Shown here: positions 51,201 to 58,589 of the stretch, one piece after another
Layout of the letters: each line of letters opens with the position of its first letter
How positions within the stretch are numbered: the first letter of the stretch is position 1
Assembly (NCBI RefSeq): GCF_007830125.1
Contig: NZ_VLLG01000004.1
Span: 670,326 to 734,325 of the forward strand
Length of the DNA stretch: 64,000 bases
Source: Chitinophaga japonensis
Lineage (GTDB): Bacteria; Bacteroidota; Bacteroidia; Chitinophagales; Chitinophagaceae
Direction: 5' to 3'
Position numbers and translations under genes: made by a program
The notes under the pieces: model-generated
Databases searched by the model: none
Told to the model about the DNA's origin: nothing
What the model saw: only the letters and a program-made list of their open reading frames with translations

Positions 51201-52413
51201 GATCACCCGGGACACGCTTTTTAATACCCGGTTCCAGCAACAGTTTACCCAGACCCTTAACATACAGGCATTGCTGGAGCCTGCTACTGGTATGCAAATT
51301 GACATCAGCCTTACAAAGGCTTTTTCAAAGGACCGGTCCGAACTGTTCAAGGACCGGTATGGCGGCGGGCAGTTCGAACACCTGGACCCTTATGAAACAG
51401 GCGGCTTTGAGGCCAGTTACATCATGTTGAAAACATGGTTCTCCGACAGATCTTTTGATAATTTCCAGCAATACCGTTCTGTCTTTTCACAACGCTACTG
51501 GGAAAGCAATCCCTATGCACAGGATGCCTCCCTGCCCATCTACGACACCAGTGATGCGGCTTACCGGTACGGTTACAGCCGTTACCAGCAAAATGTGCTG
51601 ATATCCTCCTTCCTGGCCGCCTACACGGGACAGCATCCCGGCAAAGCAAGGCTATTGTCCGAATCCGCTGCGGATAACATACGGCATAACCCGTTCAGTA
51701 GCATCCTGCCTATGCCTAACTGGCGTATCACCTACAACGGTTTAAGCAAGCTGGAACCCTTCAGCCGGTACCTGCAAACGCTCACGCTCTCGCATGCCTA
51801 TATTGGCAGCCTTAGCATGAATGCCTATAATTCCGCCGCCGGCTACAAGGATGAAAATGCATGGGGCTACCCCGGTTTTATAGACAGTCTTTCCGGCAAC
51901 TATATACCCTATTACACTGTTCCCAACATTACGCTGGTGGAACAGTTAGCGCCCCTGCTGGGGATTGACGCCACTTTCAGGAATAACCTGGGCATACGCC
52001 TGGGATTTGCCAGCAGCCGTTCCCTGAGCCTGAGCCTTACGGACTACCAGCTTACGGAGACACGCGGCAGCGAAATAACGGCTGGATGCAGCTATCGCAT
52101 AAAAGGGCTTACACTCCCTTTTGCCATCAACAGGCAGGGGGCACGTAAACTGAACAACGATCTTAACTTCCGGCTGGACCTGAGTTACCGGGACGACAAA
52201 ACAGAGAACCGCCAACTGGACGGGAATGCAGATGTGATCACAGGCGGGCAAAAAACAATTGGCGTTTCTACAACGGTAGATTGTATGATCACCAACCGGG
52301 TAAACCTGCAGTGCTATTATACGCGAAACCAGCAGATACCGGCGCTGTCCACCGCCAGTCCTACCGTTGCTACTACAGGAGGATTAAAATTGCGGTTTAT
52401 ACTGGGACAATAA
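45205..52413 (+). CDS. sprA: SprA/Sov, outer-membrane translocon of the type IX secretion system
   Basis: About 2,400 residues, the usual SprA size. SprA forms the giant barrel through which type IX cargo crosses the outer membrane and is needed for gliding in motile relatives. Recognisable stretches: GDVSVSLAYSGQYINNPAL and LNVTGKIGDKLKITTAYNTQ (first SprA_N copy), VYIDDFEGTESSYDLKIPAT (mid), IENFDLTYTYSGTRQHNPLT, and the C-terminal strand TGGLKLRFILGQ. The start is uncertain: no ATG precedes residue 48, and GTG codons at 45205 and 45250 are the candidates; the latter gives NRSLLRRLCN before a basic and hydrophobic stretch (KKKHYGVLAVTGVMYC). No other type IX gene is in the window. Its 3' end overlaps the VanZ-like gene by 30 bp. 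Confidence 0.95.
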   Translation: MALLGNNHYQADNLTVNRSLLRRLCNVLESVCPFKKKHYGVLAVTGVMYCIPTDTAAKDPPGAACRPAPVKDTLPDTLQYPLQDRHGVRLAEPGLPAIDLEDPALIRQTVDYDPVTRQYTITEHIGNQYYRHPTLMSFQDFYRLRSRESEQRYFQQRAATLGTLNRQRSGPALFRGNSLFDRLFGGNKLDIKPQGDVSVSLAYSGQYINNPALAEQARRNGGFDMDMSINLNVTGKIGDKLKITTAYNTQSTFDFENQVKLEYTGYDDEILKKIEVGNVSFPLGSSLISGMQSLFGVKTQLQFGRLRVTSVLSSQKSEKQTQAITGGAVTQQYSIKAYDYEDNRHFLLAQFFRDTFNYAMGNLPTVRSLSYVTRIEVWVTNKTGATTNTRNVACLADLAEYSPYNKDAVHVLAGGRLPYNNLNDLYGRLASDGASRNPGAVVSQLQAIGLKPVQDFEKTYARKLDSTEYTVNRHLGYISVNAQLSPDQVLAVAYEYSYNGTTYKVGEFAQDVPPDPVNNANSRILFLKLLKATAAQPALPVWDLMMKNIYSIGAYQLSSADFTMDVYYNDPGSDTRAAGLKRYLPDAAGSYAGKPLISILHLDNLNSNNDPQPDGRFDFVNGYTINAATGHIIFPLLEPFGKDLQQAFGGNAALEKKYLYPQLYDSTKTAAEQYASLNRYLLKGSYKAGSSQEISLGAFNIPVGSVTVTAGGKTLVENVDYTVDYNLGRIKIINAGILNAGSVINVSYEDSNLYGQQVRNYLGTRLDYTVNDRLTLGSTVVHMSERPYTNKVNYGEDPISNTMVGLDGTYNAEWKGLTRLLDKLPAYSTKAPSQVSASGEVVRLFPGHSKLINAFGTDEGLVYIDDFEGTESSYDLKIPATGWHLASTPAGATDAAGAMLFPEAALHDSLGYGKNRALLAWYVIEPTLQVPGASGLPANITVDEQSDPRVRLVYQQEIFPNTTTDYGQSQLTTLDLAYYPDQRGPYNFETDRSEVNTEGALKNPARRWGGIMRSLDNTDFETANVQYIECWLQDPFIKDPGSKGGYLYFNLGNVSEDVLKDSRKAFENGMNNPAAGSYDSTAWGRTPSSEQQLTQAFDNDAAVRQYQDIGYDGLSTGSETAYRSYYLQQLRSNFGSGSAAYRQALADPSNDDYHYYRGSDYDAQQLSILARYKRYSMPENNSPVASGNSAYSTAATNVPDAEDLNFDNTMNETEAYYQYRIHLTPDMAAGTNYIVDKVSTTVTLANGGTGTETWYQLKIPVDQYDAAIGGITGFRSIRFMRMFLTGFEDSVVLRFGKLQLVRNQWRPYAYELQAGSGDPVTTDDATAFSTTVVNIEENASRQPVAYALPPGLQRQSTLSSNNTSLLMNEQSLSLQICQLQDGRARAVYKTLGMDLRRYQQLQMFIHAEAVNDATTLKDGDLQAVIRIGSDYTENFYEYRIPLKVTAFGATNPAEVWPSVNELDLALTDLTGIKQARNSAGASTTALYEKTLENGHTIAVIGNPSLGDVAGIMMGVLNPANDGMARCTEVWFNELRLTGLDEKGGYAASGQVHIQLADLGTLALSGNMHTAGFGTVDQSVNERYQDNLVQYDASLSLDLGKLLPQQAGITVPLYAGYSRSSSMPEYDPFDLDIPLKEKLARAPAEQRDSIKRQAQDFTAITSINVTNLRKISRGHKKLKPWSIENFDLTYTYSGTRQHNPLTENYALTKHRGILGYNYSTETKFREPFKKLFKSRSKWLDLVRDFNYNLLPDNVSFRADIARQFSATRLRNTGSSKQLEETVSKYFTFDRYYALKWDLTRHLSFDFSAVNNARIDEPEGRLDTRAAKDSVWQNLLQLGRTTAYSQVFNGTYTLPLGRFPLLSWIHATVNYAAQYRWTAGSLANREQGNTISNTQQIMYTSEWKLADLYNRSKLLRQLSSGRQADSGHSISPLLRGIIKPLLAVKKISIHYSENSYTTLPGYMDSTRMLGMNWRSMQPGLAFVLGYQPDRQWLDNLAQKGLITRDTLFNTRFQQQFTQTLNIQALLEPATGMQIDISLTKAFSKDRSELFKDRYGGGQFEHLDPYETGGFEASYIMLKTWFSDRSFDNFQQYRSVFSQRYWESNPYAQDASLPIYDTSDAAYRYGYSRYQQNVLISSFLAAYTGQHPGKARLLSESAADNIRHNPFSSILPMPNWRITYNGLSKLEPFSRYLQTLTLSHAYIGSLSMNAYNSAAGYKDENAWGYPGFIDSLSGNYIPYYTVPNITLVEQLAPLLGIDATFRNNLGIRLGFASSRSLSLSLTDYQLTETRGSEITAGCSYRIKGLTLPFAINRQGARKLNNDLNFRLDLSYRDDKTENRQLDGNADVITGGQKTIGVSTTVDCMITNRVNLQCYYTRNQQIPALSTASPTVATTGGLKLRFILGQ

Positions 52414-52674
52414 GAGGGCCATCTCCGCCAGCATGCCCACTACCCCGCCGATAATGCTGGCCACCGCGTCCATTACATCATGATGCCCCTTCCCGGAGAG
52501 CAGGGAAAACAGCTCAAAGCCATAGCTGATGCCTATTACCAGTCCGAATACGGCCAGGGATGCCAGGACCTGGCGCCCTGGGAACAGCAGATGCGCCGTT
52601 ACCTGCAGCACGGCGCCCATTACGATACCTACAAAGAAGTGTTTCCATTTATCCGGCTGTATTTTCTTCAACAT
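52384..52674 (-). CDS. Small VanZ-like membrane protein
   Basis: 96 residues from the ATG at 52674 (MLKKIQPDKWKHFF). Three hydrophobic helices are visible (FVGIVMGAVLQVTAHLL, ASLAVFGLVIGISYGFELF, VASIIGGVVGMLAEMALLL). The DKWKHF start and KGHHDVMDAVASIIGGVVG recall VanZ-like proteins; VanZ itself gives low-level teicoplanin resistance, but small relatives have unknown roles. The frame is open to 52794; the longer form would overlap the 3' end of the DinB gene. It converges with sprA and overlaps it by 30 bp at the 3' end. Confidence 0.65.
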   Translation of the reverse strand: MLKKIQPDKWKHFFVGIVMGAVLQVTAHLLFPGRQVLASLAVFGLVIGISYGFELFSLLSGKGHHDVMDAVASIIGGVVGMLAEMALLLSQYKPQF

Positions 52675-52717
52675 CCTCAAATGTAATAAAAACTTACTCC
52701 GGCGCATGCCTGACGCA

Positions 52718-53230
52718 CTACACCCCGCCCGCCAGCTCCCTGATACCTGCCAGGTGATGATCATCATGCTCCGCCACAAAGTAGGCCAGGTCAATGATGC
52801 GCATCGGTGTCTTCATCCGTGGATGCAGGGCGGTGTTTTGCAATTGCGCATCACTTAAACCGGCAATCCTGCTGACAAAAGGCTGCCGCAGCGAGCGGAA
52901 ACGTTGCAACAGGTCCGTGATGTCCGTTGCGTTGTGATTCGCGGTATGCGTTTGCCGGTTGGTAAGGTCCGCTGCCCTGAGCTCCGTAGTGCCATTTACC
53001 AGGTCCTCTACGCGGGCCAGCCACAGCGGTTCCAGGTCACCCAGGTGGCCAATTTCTTCTTTAATGGTCCACCGGTCGCCGGATCTTCTTGTCAGTACAT
53101 CCGGCGCCATCCTGCGTACCATTTCTTCCAGGCGGGCAGGCGTGCCGGACAGGCGTTCGATAATGGCAGGCAGTGCGCCATTGTCTTCCATGAGGGGAAA
53201 GGTTCTTTCGAACCATGCAGTTCTTTTCAT
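52718..53230 (-). CDS. DinB family protein (DUF664-like four-helix bundle)
   Basis: 170 residues. The three metal-binding His residues of the DinB/YfiT fold are seen in KEEIGHLGDLEPLW (first) and AEHDDHHLAGIREL (second and third). Related proteins include thiol transferases for bacillithiol-type cofactors and hydrolases; the exact reaction is unknown. The W-T-I-K-E-E-I-G-H-L-x-D-L-E segment is typical of Bacteroidota members. It lies 43 bp upstream of the VanZ-like gene, which could be co-transcribed. Confidence 0.88.
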   Translation of the reverse strand: MKRTAWFERTFPLMEDNGALPAIIERLSGTPARLEEMVRRMAPDVLTRRSGDRWTIKEEIGHLGDLEPLWLARVEDLVNGTTELRAADLTNRQTHTANHNATDITDLLQRFRSLRQPFVSRIAGLSDAQLQNTALHPRMKTPMRIIDLAYFVAEHDDHHLAGIRELAGGV

Positions 53231-53347
53231 CCGTCAAGATTTGTTTATCATGATCAGGTTATCATGCCCGTTTCATAACCCTGCAAAAATAGGGAACCGG
53301 GGAATGGTATGGCATAACCCTTGTGGTGACATTCCCAAAATTAACAG

Positions 53348-53563
53348 ATGAAAACACTAGGCATTATCCTGATCATTGCCGGCATTGCCATGGTCGTTAT
53401 CCGCGGATTTTCCGTGCAAACCGAAAAAGAAGTGGTGGACATAGGCCCGCTGGAAGTGAATAAAAAGGAAAACAAGTGGGTAGGCTGGCCTACCTATGCG
53501 GGCGGCATTGTGGCCGTAGTAGGCGTGGTGCTGCTGGTGAGCGGCAGTAAGAAGCGCGCCTGA
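53348..53563 (+). CDS. Small two-helix membrane protein (DUF3185-like)
   Basis: 71 residues: an N-terminal helix (LGIILIIAGIAMVVI), a polar strand-like part (EKEVVDIGPLEVNKKEN), and a second helix (YAGGIVAVVGVVLLVSG) with basic end (SKKRA). The pattern matches short DUF3185-like proteins of unknown function. It starts 17 bp after a run of A+T-rich sequence and is separate from the next gene by 105 bp containing that gene's promoter. Confidence 0.75.
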   Translation: MKTLGIILIIAGIAMVVIRGFSVQTEKEVVDIGPLEVNKKENKWVGWPTYAGGIVAVVGVVLLVSGSKKRA

Positions 53564-53605
53564 GCGACCCTTGTCTCCTGTTTTCCCGGCCAGGTTCAAA
53601 AATTT

Positions 53606-53643
53606 AAATAATTATTGTTTTACGATAATTATTTATAATTTTG
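53606..53643 (+). promoter_or_regulatory. Promoter with embedded operator of the DUF2975/Xre operon
   Basis: A perfect 10-bp inverted repeat AAATAATTAT (53606-53615) / ATAATTATTT (53625-53634) with a 9-bp spacer lies between a TTG at 53615-53617 and the -7 box TAATTTTG at 53636-53643 (18-bp spacing). The placement would block RNA polymerase; the Xre protein of the operon is the natural candidate to bind it. Confidence 0.6.
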
Positions 53644-53668
53644 CATCAATTCATAATTTCAAAACGAT

Positions 53669-54187
53669 ATGAATCTGGCTGTAAAAACTGTCTCAAAAAC
53701 GCTTTACTACACCTGTCGGCTCCTGTCCCTGGGATACCTGGCCATTACTGCCTATGCCATATTCTGCCTGTTAAGCGGCGCCTGGATGGAGCTGCAGGAA
53801 GGCGGCAGGAGGTTTGTCATTACCTGGCCTTTTAGCGGCACTCCCTTCCTGCTGGGCCATTACAACCTGCCTTATATCCTGTTTGACTTTTTGCTGGTCA
53901 CGGCATTTTACGGCTGGTTCTTCTACCTGGCCGGCAGCGTTTTCCGGCTTTTTTACCAGCCCCGTGTATTCACGGAAAACGGCGTGCGGCAGTTGAACCG
54001 TTTTTCCGGGACCAATTTGTTCTTACCGGCTGCGGGATGGCTGCTGGCGGCTATTTTTTCCTCCCTGGAAAAAGAAGCGCTGCTGCTGGTGGCCGTACAT
54101 TTCATACTGGGCGTATTCGCCTGGCTGCTGGCCGCGATCTTCAAACAAGGCGTAAACTTACAGGGAGAACAGGATCTAATTATTTAA
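53669..54187 (+). CDS. DUF2975 family membrane protein
   Basis: 172 residues with four membrane helices (LLSLGYLAITAYAIFCLL, ILFDFLLVTAFYGWFFYLA, LFLPAAGWLLAAIF, LLVAVHFILGVFAWLLAAIF) and the end IFKQGVNLQGEQDLII, the DUF2975 hallmark. In many genomes this family is paired with a small Xre regulator, as here (2 bp downstream). The function is unknown. The pair may form a membrane-sensing regulator system in which DUF2975 controls the availability of the DNA-binding partner; this is inference from co-occurrence. Confidence 0.85.
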   Translation: MNLAVKTVSKTLYYTCRLLSLGYLAITAYAIFCLLSGAWMELQEGGRRFVITWPFSGTPFLLGHYNLPYILFDFLLVTAFYGWFFYLAGSVFRLFYQPRVFTENGVRQLNRFSGTNLFLPAAGWLLAAIFSSLEKEALLLVAVHFILGVFAWLLAAIFKQGVNLQGEQDLII

Positions 54188-54189
54188 GC

Positions 54190-54396
54190 ATGCCGATCAT
54201 CGTTAACATAGATGTAATGCTGGCCAAACGTAAAATGCAGAGCAAGGAGCTGGCGGAAAAAATAGGTATTACACCGGCCAACCTGTCCATATTAAAGACC
54301 GGCAGGGCTAAAGGCATACGCTTTGACACCCTGGAGGCCATCTGTAAAGTACTGGACTGCCAGCCCGGCGATATCCTGGAATACAAAGCAGAATAA
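54190..54396 (+). CDS. Small Xre-type (Cro/C1) helix-turn-helix regulator
   Basis: 68 residues, a stand-alone helix-turn-helix: VMLAKRKMQSKELAEKIGIT, PANLSILKTGRAKGIRFDTL and EAICKVLDCQPGDILEY, the YozG-like pattern. It begins 2 bp after the DUF2975 stop codon. The frame is open from 54037, but those codons overlap the DUF2975 gene; ATG 54190 is right. It probably binds the inverted repeat at 53606-53634. Confidence 0.9.
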   Translation: MPIIVNIDVMLAKRKMQSKELAEKIGITPANLSILKTGRAKGIRFDTLEAICKVLDCQPGDILEYKAE

Positions 54397-54397
54397 T

Positions 54398-54445
54398 CCC
54401 GGCAACATATCATCCTTAAAAAAAGCAATGCGCTGCATTGCCGGG
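54398..54445. other. Overlapping alternative hairpins in front of the ABC transporter genes
   Basis: Outer pairing CCCGGCAA (54398-54405) with TTGCCGGG (54438-54445), and inner pairing GCAATGC (54425-54431) with GCATTGC (54435-54441), compete for 54438-54441. No T-run follows on the plus strand. It could be a leader switch or a weak transcript end after the Xre gene. Confidence 0.3.
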
Positions 54446-54471
54446 GATCTTATTGCCTAAACTTTTATACC

Positions 54472-55338
54472 ATGAGCAGACTGACCATCCACCAATTAAC
54501 AAAAACGTACCGAAACGGGGTGAAAGCGATCAACAACATTTCGCTGGATATCGGGAAAGGTATGTTCGGGCTGCTAGGCCCCAACGGCGCAGGAAAATCA
54601 TCCTTAATGAAAACCATCGTGGGACTGCAAAAGCCGGACAGCGGCCAAATCCTGTATAACAACGTGGATATTGTGAAAGACCCCGGGTTCATTAAAAAGC
54701 AGGCGGGCTTCCTGCCGCAGGACTTCGGCGTGTACCCGCACGTCAGCGCGCATGACCTGCTCCATCATCTTGCGCTGTTGAAGGGCGTGAGCAAGCGACA
54801 GGAACGGACCGCGCAGGTCCGGCACCTGCTGGAAAAGGTAAACCTGGCGCAGCACGCGCACAAAGCCGTACATACTTTTTCCGGCGGTATGAAGCAGCGC
54901 TTCGGCGTGGCACAGGCGCTGCTGGGCAACCCGCAGATCGTTATCGTGGACGAGCCTACGGCCGGCCTGGACCCGGAGGAAAGGAACCGTTTCAACCAAC
55001 TGCTGAGCGATATCAGCGAGGATATCATCGTGATCCTCTCCACCCACCTGGTAGAGGATGTCAGCAACCTGTGCTCCCACATGGCCATTGTGCGCAATGG
55101 TTCGCTGCTGGCGGCCGGCAGCCCTTCCCAAATGACCGCCGCACTGGAAGGCAGGCTATGGACCCGGCCGGTAACACGCGCTGAAGCAGACGCCTGCCAT
55201 GCCCGTTACCAGGTGATCAGCACCCGGCTGGTGGAAAGAATACCGCACATTACCGTGTATGCCGAAACGCCGCTCCCGGGTTTCGCAGCGGCTACGCCCA
55301 CCCTGGAGCATGTATATTTTCACACCCTTTACCAGTAA
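54472..55338 (+). CDS. ABC transporter ATP-binding protein (ABC-2 type)
   Basis: 288 residues. Walker A GLLGPNGAGKSS (~33-44), Q-loop GFLPQDFG, signature HTFSGGMKQRFG, Walker B IVIVDEPTAGLDPEE and switch His in LSTHLVEDV are all intact, so it should hydrolyse ATP. The last ~70 residues are the short accessory domain typical of ATPases for ABC-2-type permeases. It precedes the permease/peptidase gene by 10 bp, and the two form the transporter. Confidence 0.93.
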   Translation: MSRLTIHQLTKTYRNGVKAINNISLDIGKGMFGLLGPNGAGKSSLMKTIVGLQKPDSGQILYNNVDIVKDPGFIKKQAGFLPQDFGVYPHVSAHDLLHHLALLKGVSKRQERTAQVRHLLEKVNLAQHAHKAVHTFSGGMKQRFGVAQALLGNPQIVIVDEPTAGLDPEERNRFNQLLSDISEDIIVILSTHLVEDVSNLCSHMAIVRNGSLLAAGSPSQMTAALEGRLWTRPVTRAEADACHARYQVISTRLVERIPHITVYAETPLPGFAAATPTLEHVYFHTLYQ

Positions 55339-55348
55339 ACACGCGCTC

Positions 55349-58300
55349 ATGAAACATATTTTCCTCTTTGACCTGCAATGCTATCTCAGGCGGGCCGGCT
55401 TTTACATAGGTGGCCTGTTCTTACTGGCGGCCGGCATCTTTGCCGGGCTGCAGTTCAACCTGAGCGCCGGGGACGGTATTTACCTCAACTCCCCCTACTC
55501 CGTGGGGTTTACCAGCGGCATGCTCAGCCTTTCCCTTATTTTCATCGCTACTTTATTCACGGTACAACTATTGTCGCGGGAATCGGACAGCGGCTTTGCC
55601 GCCATTATGTACACCCTGCCGCTGAAAAGGCGGCAATGGGTATGGGGTCGCCTCCTGTCTGTGATTACGCTGAGCCTGGCGGGCTTCGTCCTCATTATGC
55701 TGGGGTTTGCCGCCGGGCAGTTGCTGAGGAGCGGGCAGGAAATGCGCCCCGGCTTCCGGCTGCTGCATTACGTATACCCGTTGCTGGTATTCGGGCTGGT
55801 AAACGGCCTATTTGTTTGCAGCGTGCTGTGCGCGGTGGGCTGGTATTCCGGGAATAAGCTGGTGGTGTCTGTAACCGGTATCCTGCTGTACATGCTGTAC
55901 ATGATCAGTCTCCTGTTCTCCAACTCACCGTTTATGGCGCAAAGCCTGCCTCAATCCGCTGCCGCACAGCAGGTTTCCGCCATTGCGGACCCTTTTGGCC
56001 TGTCTGCCTACTTCCTGTCCAGCCAGGAATTTACCGTGGCGCAACGGAACCAGTCCATTGTGCCTTTACAATCCTTTTTCCTGGTAAACCGGCTGCTGGT
56101 GCTGGCTGTGTCGGCCGCACTGTTCCTGCTGGCCGGGCGGGCATTTTCATTGTCCGAAAAACGACGCAGGCACAGGAAAACGGGCAGGCCCGCCGACAAC
56201 CGGCCCGCCCCTGCGGCCCTTACACCGGGTTATTTTACCACGGCCGTCAAAGCAGGCACTACCGGGGGAATGCGCGCCCTGTTGTCGTTCGTTAAGCTGG
56301 ACCTGGTATATGCGTTCAAAAGCATCCCGCTGGTCATGGCTGCGGTTGCCCTCCTTTTTTATACCGGTATGGAAATGTACGCCGCCATAGAAAAAGGCGT
56401 CCGCATGCCGCAGCAGTACGCCAGCTCCGGGCTGATGGCGGTCACTATTTCCGGCAATTTCCATCTGCCGGGTGTTTTCCTGCTCGCATACTTTGCCAAT
56501 GACCTGTACTGGAGAAGCAGCGCCAGCCGGTTTGCGCTGGTAGAAAAGACCACGCGGTTTGCCGGAGCCAAAGCGCTGGCGCACTGGATCAGCAGCAGCC
56601 TGCTGGCATTGGGTTTCACCTTATTACTGGTGGCTGCGGGCATCCTGTTCCAGCTTGCGTACCGTTATCCTCATTTTGACGCAGCCGCCTACGGTGGCGC
56701 AGTGCTGTTTAACACCGGCCCACTGGTACTGACAGCCGGCCTGCTCATACTTGTCAACGCTGTCGCGGGCAACCGGTACGCCGCCCTGGGCATCTCGCTG
56801 GTATTTGTGCTGCTGACCGCCAGCCCGCTTGCCCGTAAGATACTGCCGTTCCCCCTGCTCCGCTTCCAGGGCGGCTACCCCGGCGTGTACAGCGATTTCA
56901 ACGGGTACGGTATTTATCTTTCTTCCTTTGCAAAAAGGTTATTGTGCGGTTTTTGTTTTGTCAGCGCCCTCTGGCTGCTGAAGCGTATAACGGGAACGCA
57001 TAAGCTGCGATTCAGCACCTGCCTGGCGCTGGCCGCCGTGACACTGGCAGGCGCTTATGCTGGCAGGGCCTTCCTGGATGGGTACGAGCCCGGGCGGAAA
57101 GAGGCCAGGCTGGCGGCAGCGATAGCGTATGAAAAGCAATACCGGTCCTGGCAGCACCGGCCGCAGCCGGTTGTTACGGACGTACAGGCCACGGTACAAC
57201 TGTTCCCCCAAAGGCGCGCCTATACCATTGAAGGACACTACACCCTGCAGAACAAAACGCGCACGGCGGTGGACAGCATCCTGTTGAACTTTAACGAGGA
57301 TCTCCGCCTTATAAAGGCCGGACTGTTGTACGATAGCGCCTGCCTGCCTATAAGCCGGCATGTAACCGCTATCCGCCTGCCCCGCCCGCTGCAGCCCGGC
57401 GATACGGCCGGCCTCCGTTTCACCGTTTCCTGCCAGTGGGCCGCCGTGAACGGGCACGACCCGTTCAACGCCATCCTGGGCAATGGCTCCTTTATGCGCA
57501 TCAGCCGGTATTTTCCCCAGCCAGGCTACCTGGCCGGCAGGGAGATAACGGATAAGAACATACGCCGGCAATACCGGTTGGGGGCGGCCACCACGGAAAA
57601 AAAACTGGATGCCCCTAAAAGCCCGGCCAGTGATTTCACTCACCTGGACATGACCATATCCACGGACAGCGGGCAAACCGCCATCGGCGTGGGGGAACTG
57701 GTAGAGCAATGGCAGCAGCGCGGCCGGCATTATTTCCGGTACAAAACCCCTGAGCCAATCCCTTTCCGCTTTGCTATAGCATCCGCGGCGTACAAAACCC
57801 GGGAGCTGCGGCACAATGGCATCAGGATACAGGTGTACTACTGTCCCACGCATGCGGAAAATGTAGCGCACCTGCTCCGGAACGCCCGGCTGGCGCTGGA
57901 TTACTGTGTACAGCAATTTGGGCCCTATCCTTACCGGAGCCTTCGTTTTGCCGAAGTATCTTCCTTTACCCGGGGCTTTGCAGCCACGGCCTACCCGGCC
58001 AGCATTTTCATGACGGAAGACATGACCTTTCATGCCAACATCCGGGCCGATCAACAGCAGGATGTGATCAACGAGCTGGCCGGGCATGAGCTGTCGCACC
58101 TCTGGTGGGGTAACAACCAGGTTGCGCCGGACGAGCGGGAAGGCGCCACCATGCTGACGGAAACCCTGGCCATGTACACGGAGCTGATGCTGTACAAAAA
58201 AATGTACGGCCGGGCCAGAACACTGGACAGGGTCCGGCTGCACCGGCAGATCTATGCAGCGGAAAAGGGATTTGCGGCTGCGCAGCCCCTGTATAAAGTG

Positions 58301-58537
58301 ACCGCTGAGAACAGGCATATTTCCTATTCCAAAGGAGCGGTAGCCATGTATCTTCTGAGCGAGGCGGCCGGCGAGCAGCAGTTGAACCTGGCCCTGCGGC
58401 GTTTTTTGCAGCAGCACCGCTATCCCGCTCCCCCGCCTGATTCCAGGGACCTCCTGCAGGCATTTTATGCCGCAACCCCGGCGGCGCTGCATGGCAAAAT
58501 TGATGCATGGTTCAAAGGCACCGGGCCATTGGACTGA
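55349..58537 (+). CDS. ABC permease fused to M1-family aminopeptidase domain
   Basis: 1,062 residues. Residues 1-~550 hold about twelve transmembrane helices in two ABC-2-like halves joined by a basic loop (EKRRRHRKTGRPADNR). After a final helix near 555-570, residues ~590-1062 form an extracytoplasmic M1 peptidase. The zinc motif is HELSHLWWG (913-921), with Glu in MLTETLAMYTE as the probable third ligand; I count 20 residues between the second His and this Glu, where classical M1 enzymes have 18. A GAMEN-like exopeptidase motif is not clear; SFTRGFAATAYP is at the expected place. The substrate may be a peptide that is both transported and trimmed. The ATG at 55349 follows the ATPase gene by 10 bp. 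Confidence 0.9.
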   Translation: MKHIFLFDLQCYLRRAGFYIGGLFLLAAGIFAGLQFNLSAGDGIYLNSPYSVGFTSGMLSLSLIFIATLFTVQLLSRESDSGFAAIMYTLPLKRRQWVWGRLLSVITLSLAGFVLIMLGFAAGQLLRSGQEMRPGFRLLHYVYPLLVFGLVNGLFVCSVLCAVGWYSGNKLVVSVTGILLYMLYMISLLFSNSPFMAQSLPQSAAAQQVSAIADPFGLSAYFLSSQEFTVAQRNQSIVPLQSFFLVNRLLVLAVSAALFLLAGRAFSLSEKRRRHRKTGRPADNRPAPAALTPGYFTTAVKAGTTGGMRALLSFVKLDLVYAFKSIPLVMAAVALLFYTGMEMYAAIEKGVRMPQQYASSGLMAVTISGNFHLPGVFLLAYFANDLYWRSSASRFALVEKTTRFAGAKALAHWISSSLLALGFTLLLVAAGILFQLAYRYPHFDAAAYGGAVLFNTGPLVLTAGLLILVNAVAGNRYAALGISLVFVLLTASPLARKILPFPLLRFQGGYPGVYSDFNGYGIYLSSFAKRLLCGFCFVSALWLLKRITGTHKLRFSTCLALAAVTLAGAYAGRAFLDGYEPGRKEARLAAAIAYEKQYRSWQHRPQPVVTDVQATVQLFPQRRAYTIEGHYTLQNKTRTAVDSILLNFNEDLRLIKAGLLYDSACLPISRHVTAIRLPRPLQPGDTAGLRFTVSCQWAAVNGHDPFNAILGNGSFMRISRYFPQPGYLAGREITDKNIRRQYRLGAATTEKKLDAPKSPASDFTHLDMTISTDSGQTAIGVGELVEQWQQRGRHYFRYKTPEPIPFRFAIASAAYKTRELRHNGIRIQVYYCPTHAENVAHLLRNARLALDYCVQQFGPYPYRSLRFAEVSSFTRGFAATAYPASIFMTEDMTFHANIRADQQQDVINELAGHELSHLWWGNNQVAPDEREGATMLTETLAMYTELMLYKKMYGRARTLDRVRLHRQIYAAEKGFAAAQPLYKVTAENRHISYSKGAVAMYLLSEAAGEQQLNLALRRFLQQHRYPAPPPDSRDLLQAFYAATPAALHGKIDAWFKGTGPLD

Positions 58538-58566
58538 CGCAAAGGCCCCCGAAACACAAAGAATTA

Positions 58567-58585
58567 ATTGAATTTTATAACTTTG
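58567..58585 (+). promoter_or_regulatory. AraC-MFS motif site C and overlapping -7 box of AraC gene 2
   Basis: ATTGAATTTTATAA (58567-58580) ends 9 bp before the ATG, exactly as site A. It overlaps a perfect -7 box TAACTTTG (58578-58585), which would start transcription at or next to the ATG at 58590. A protein bound here would block the promoter. Confidence 0.58.
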
Positions 58586-58589
58586 CTGT

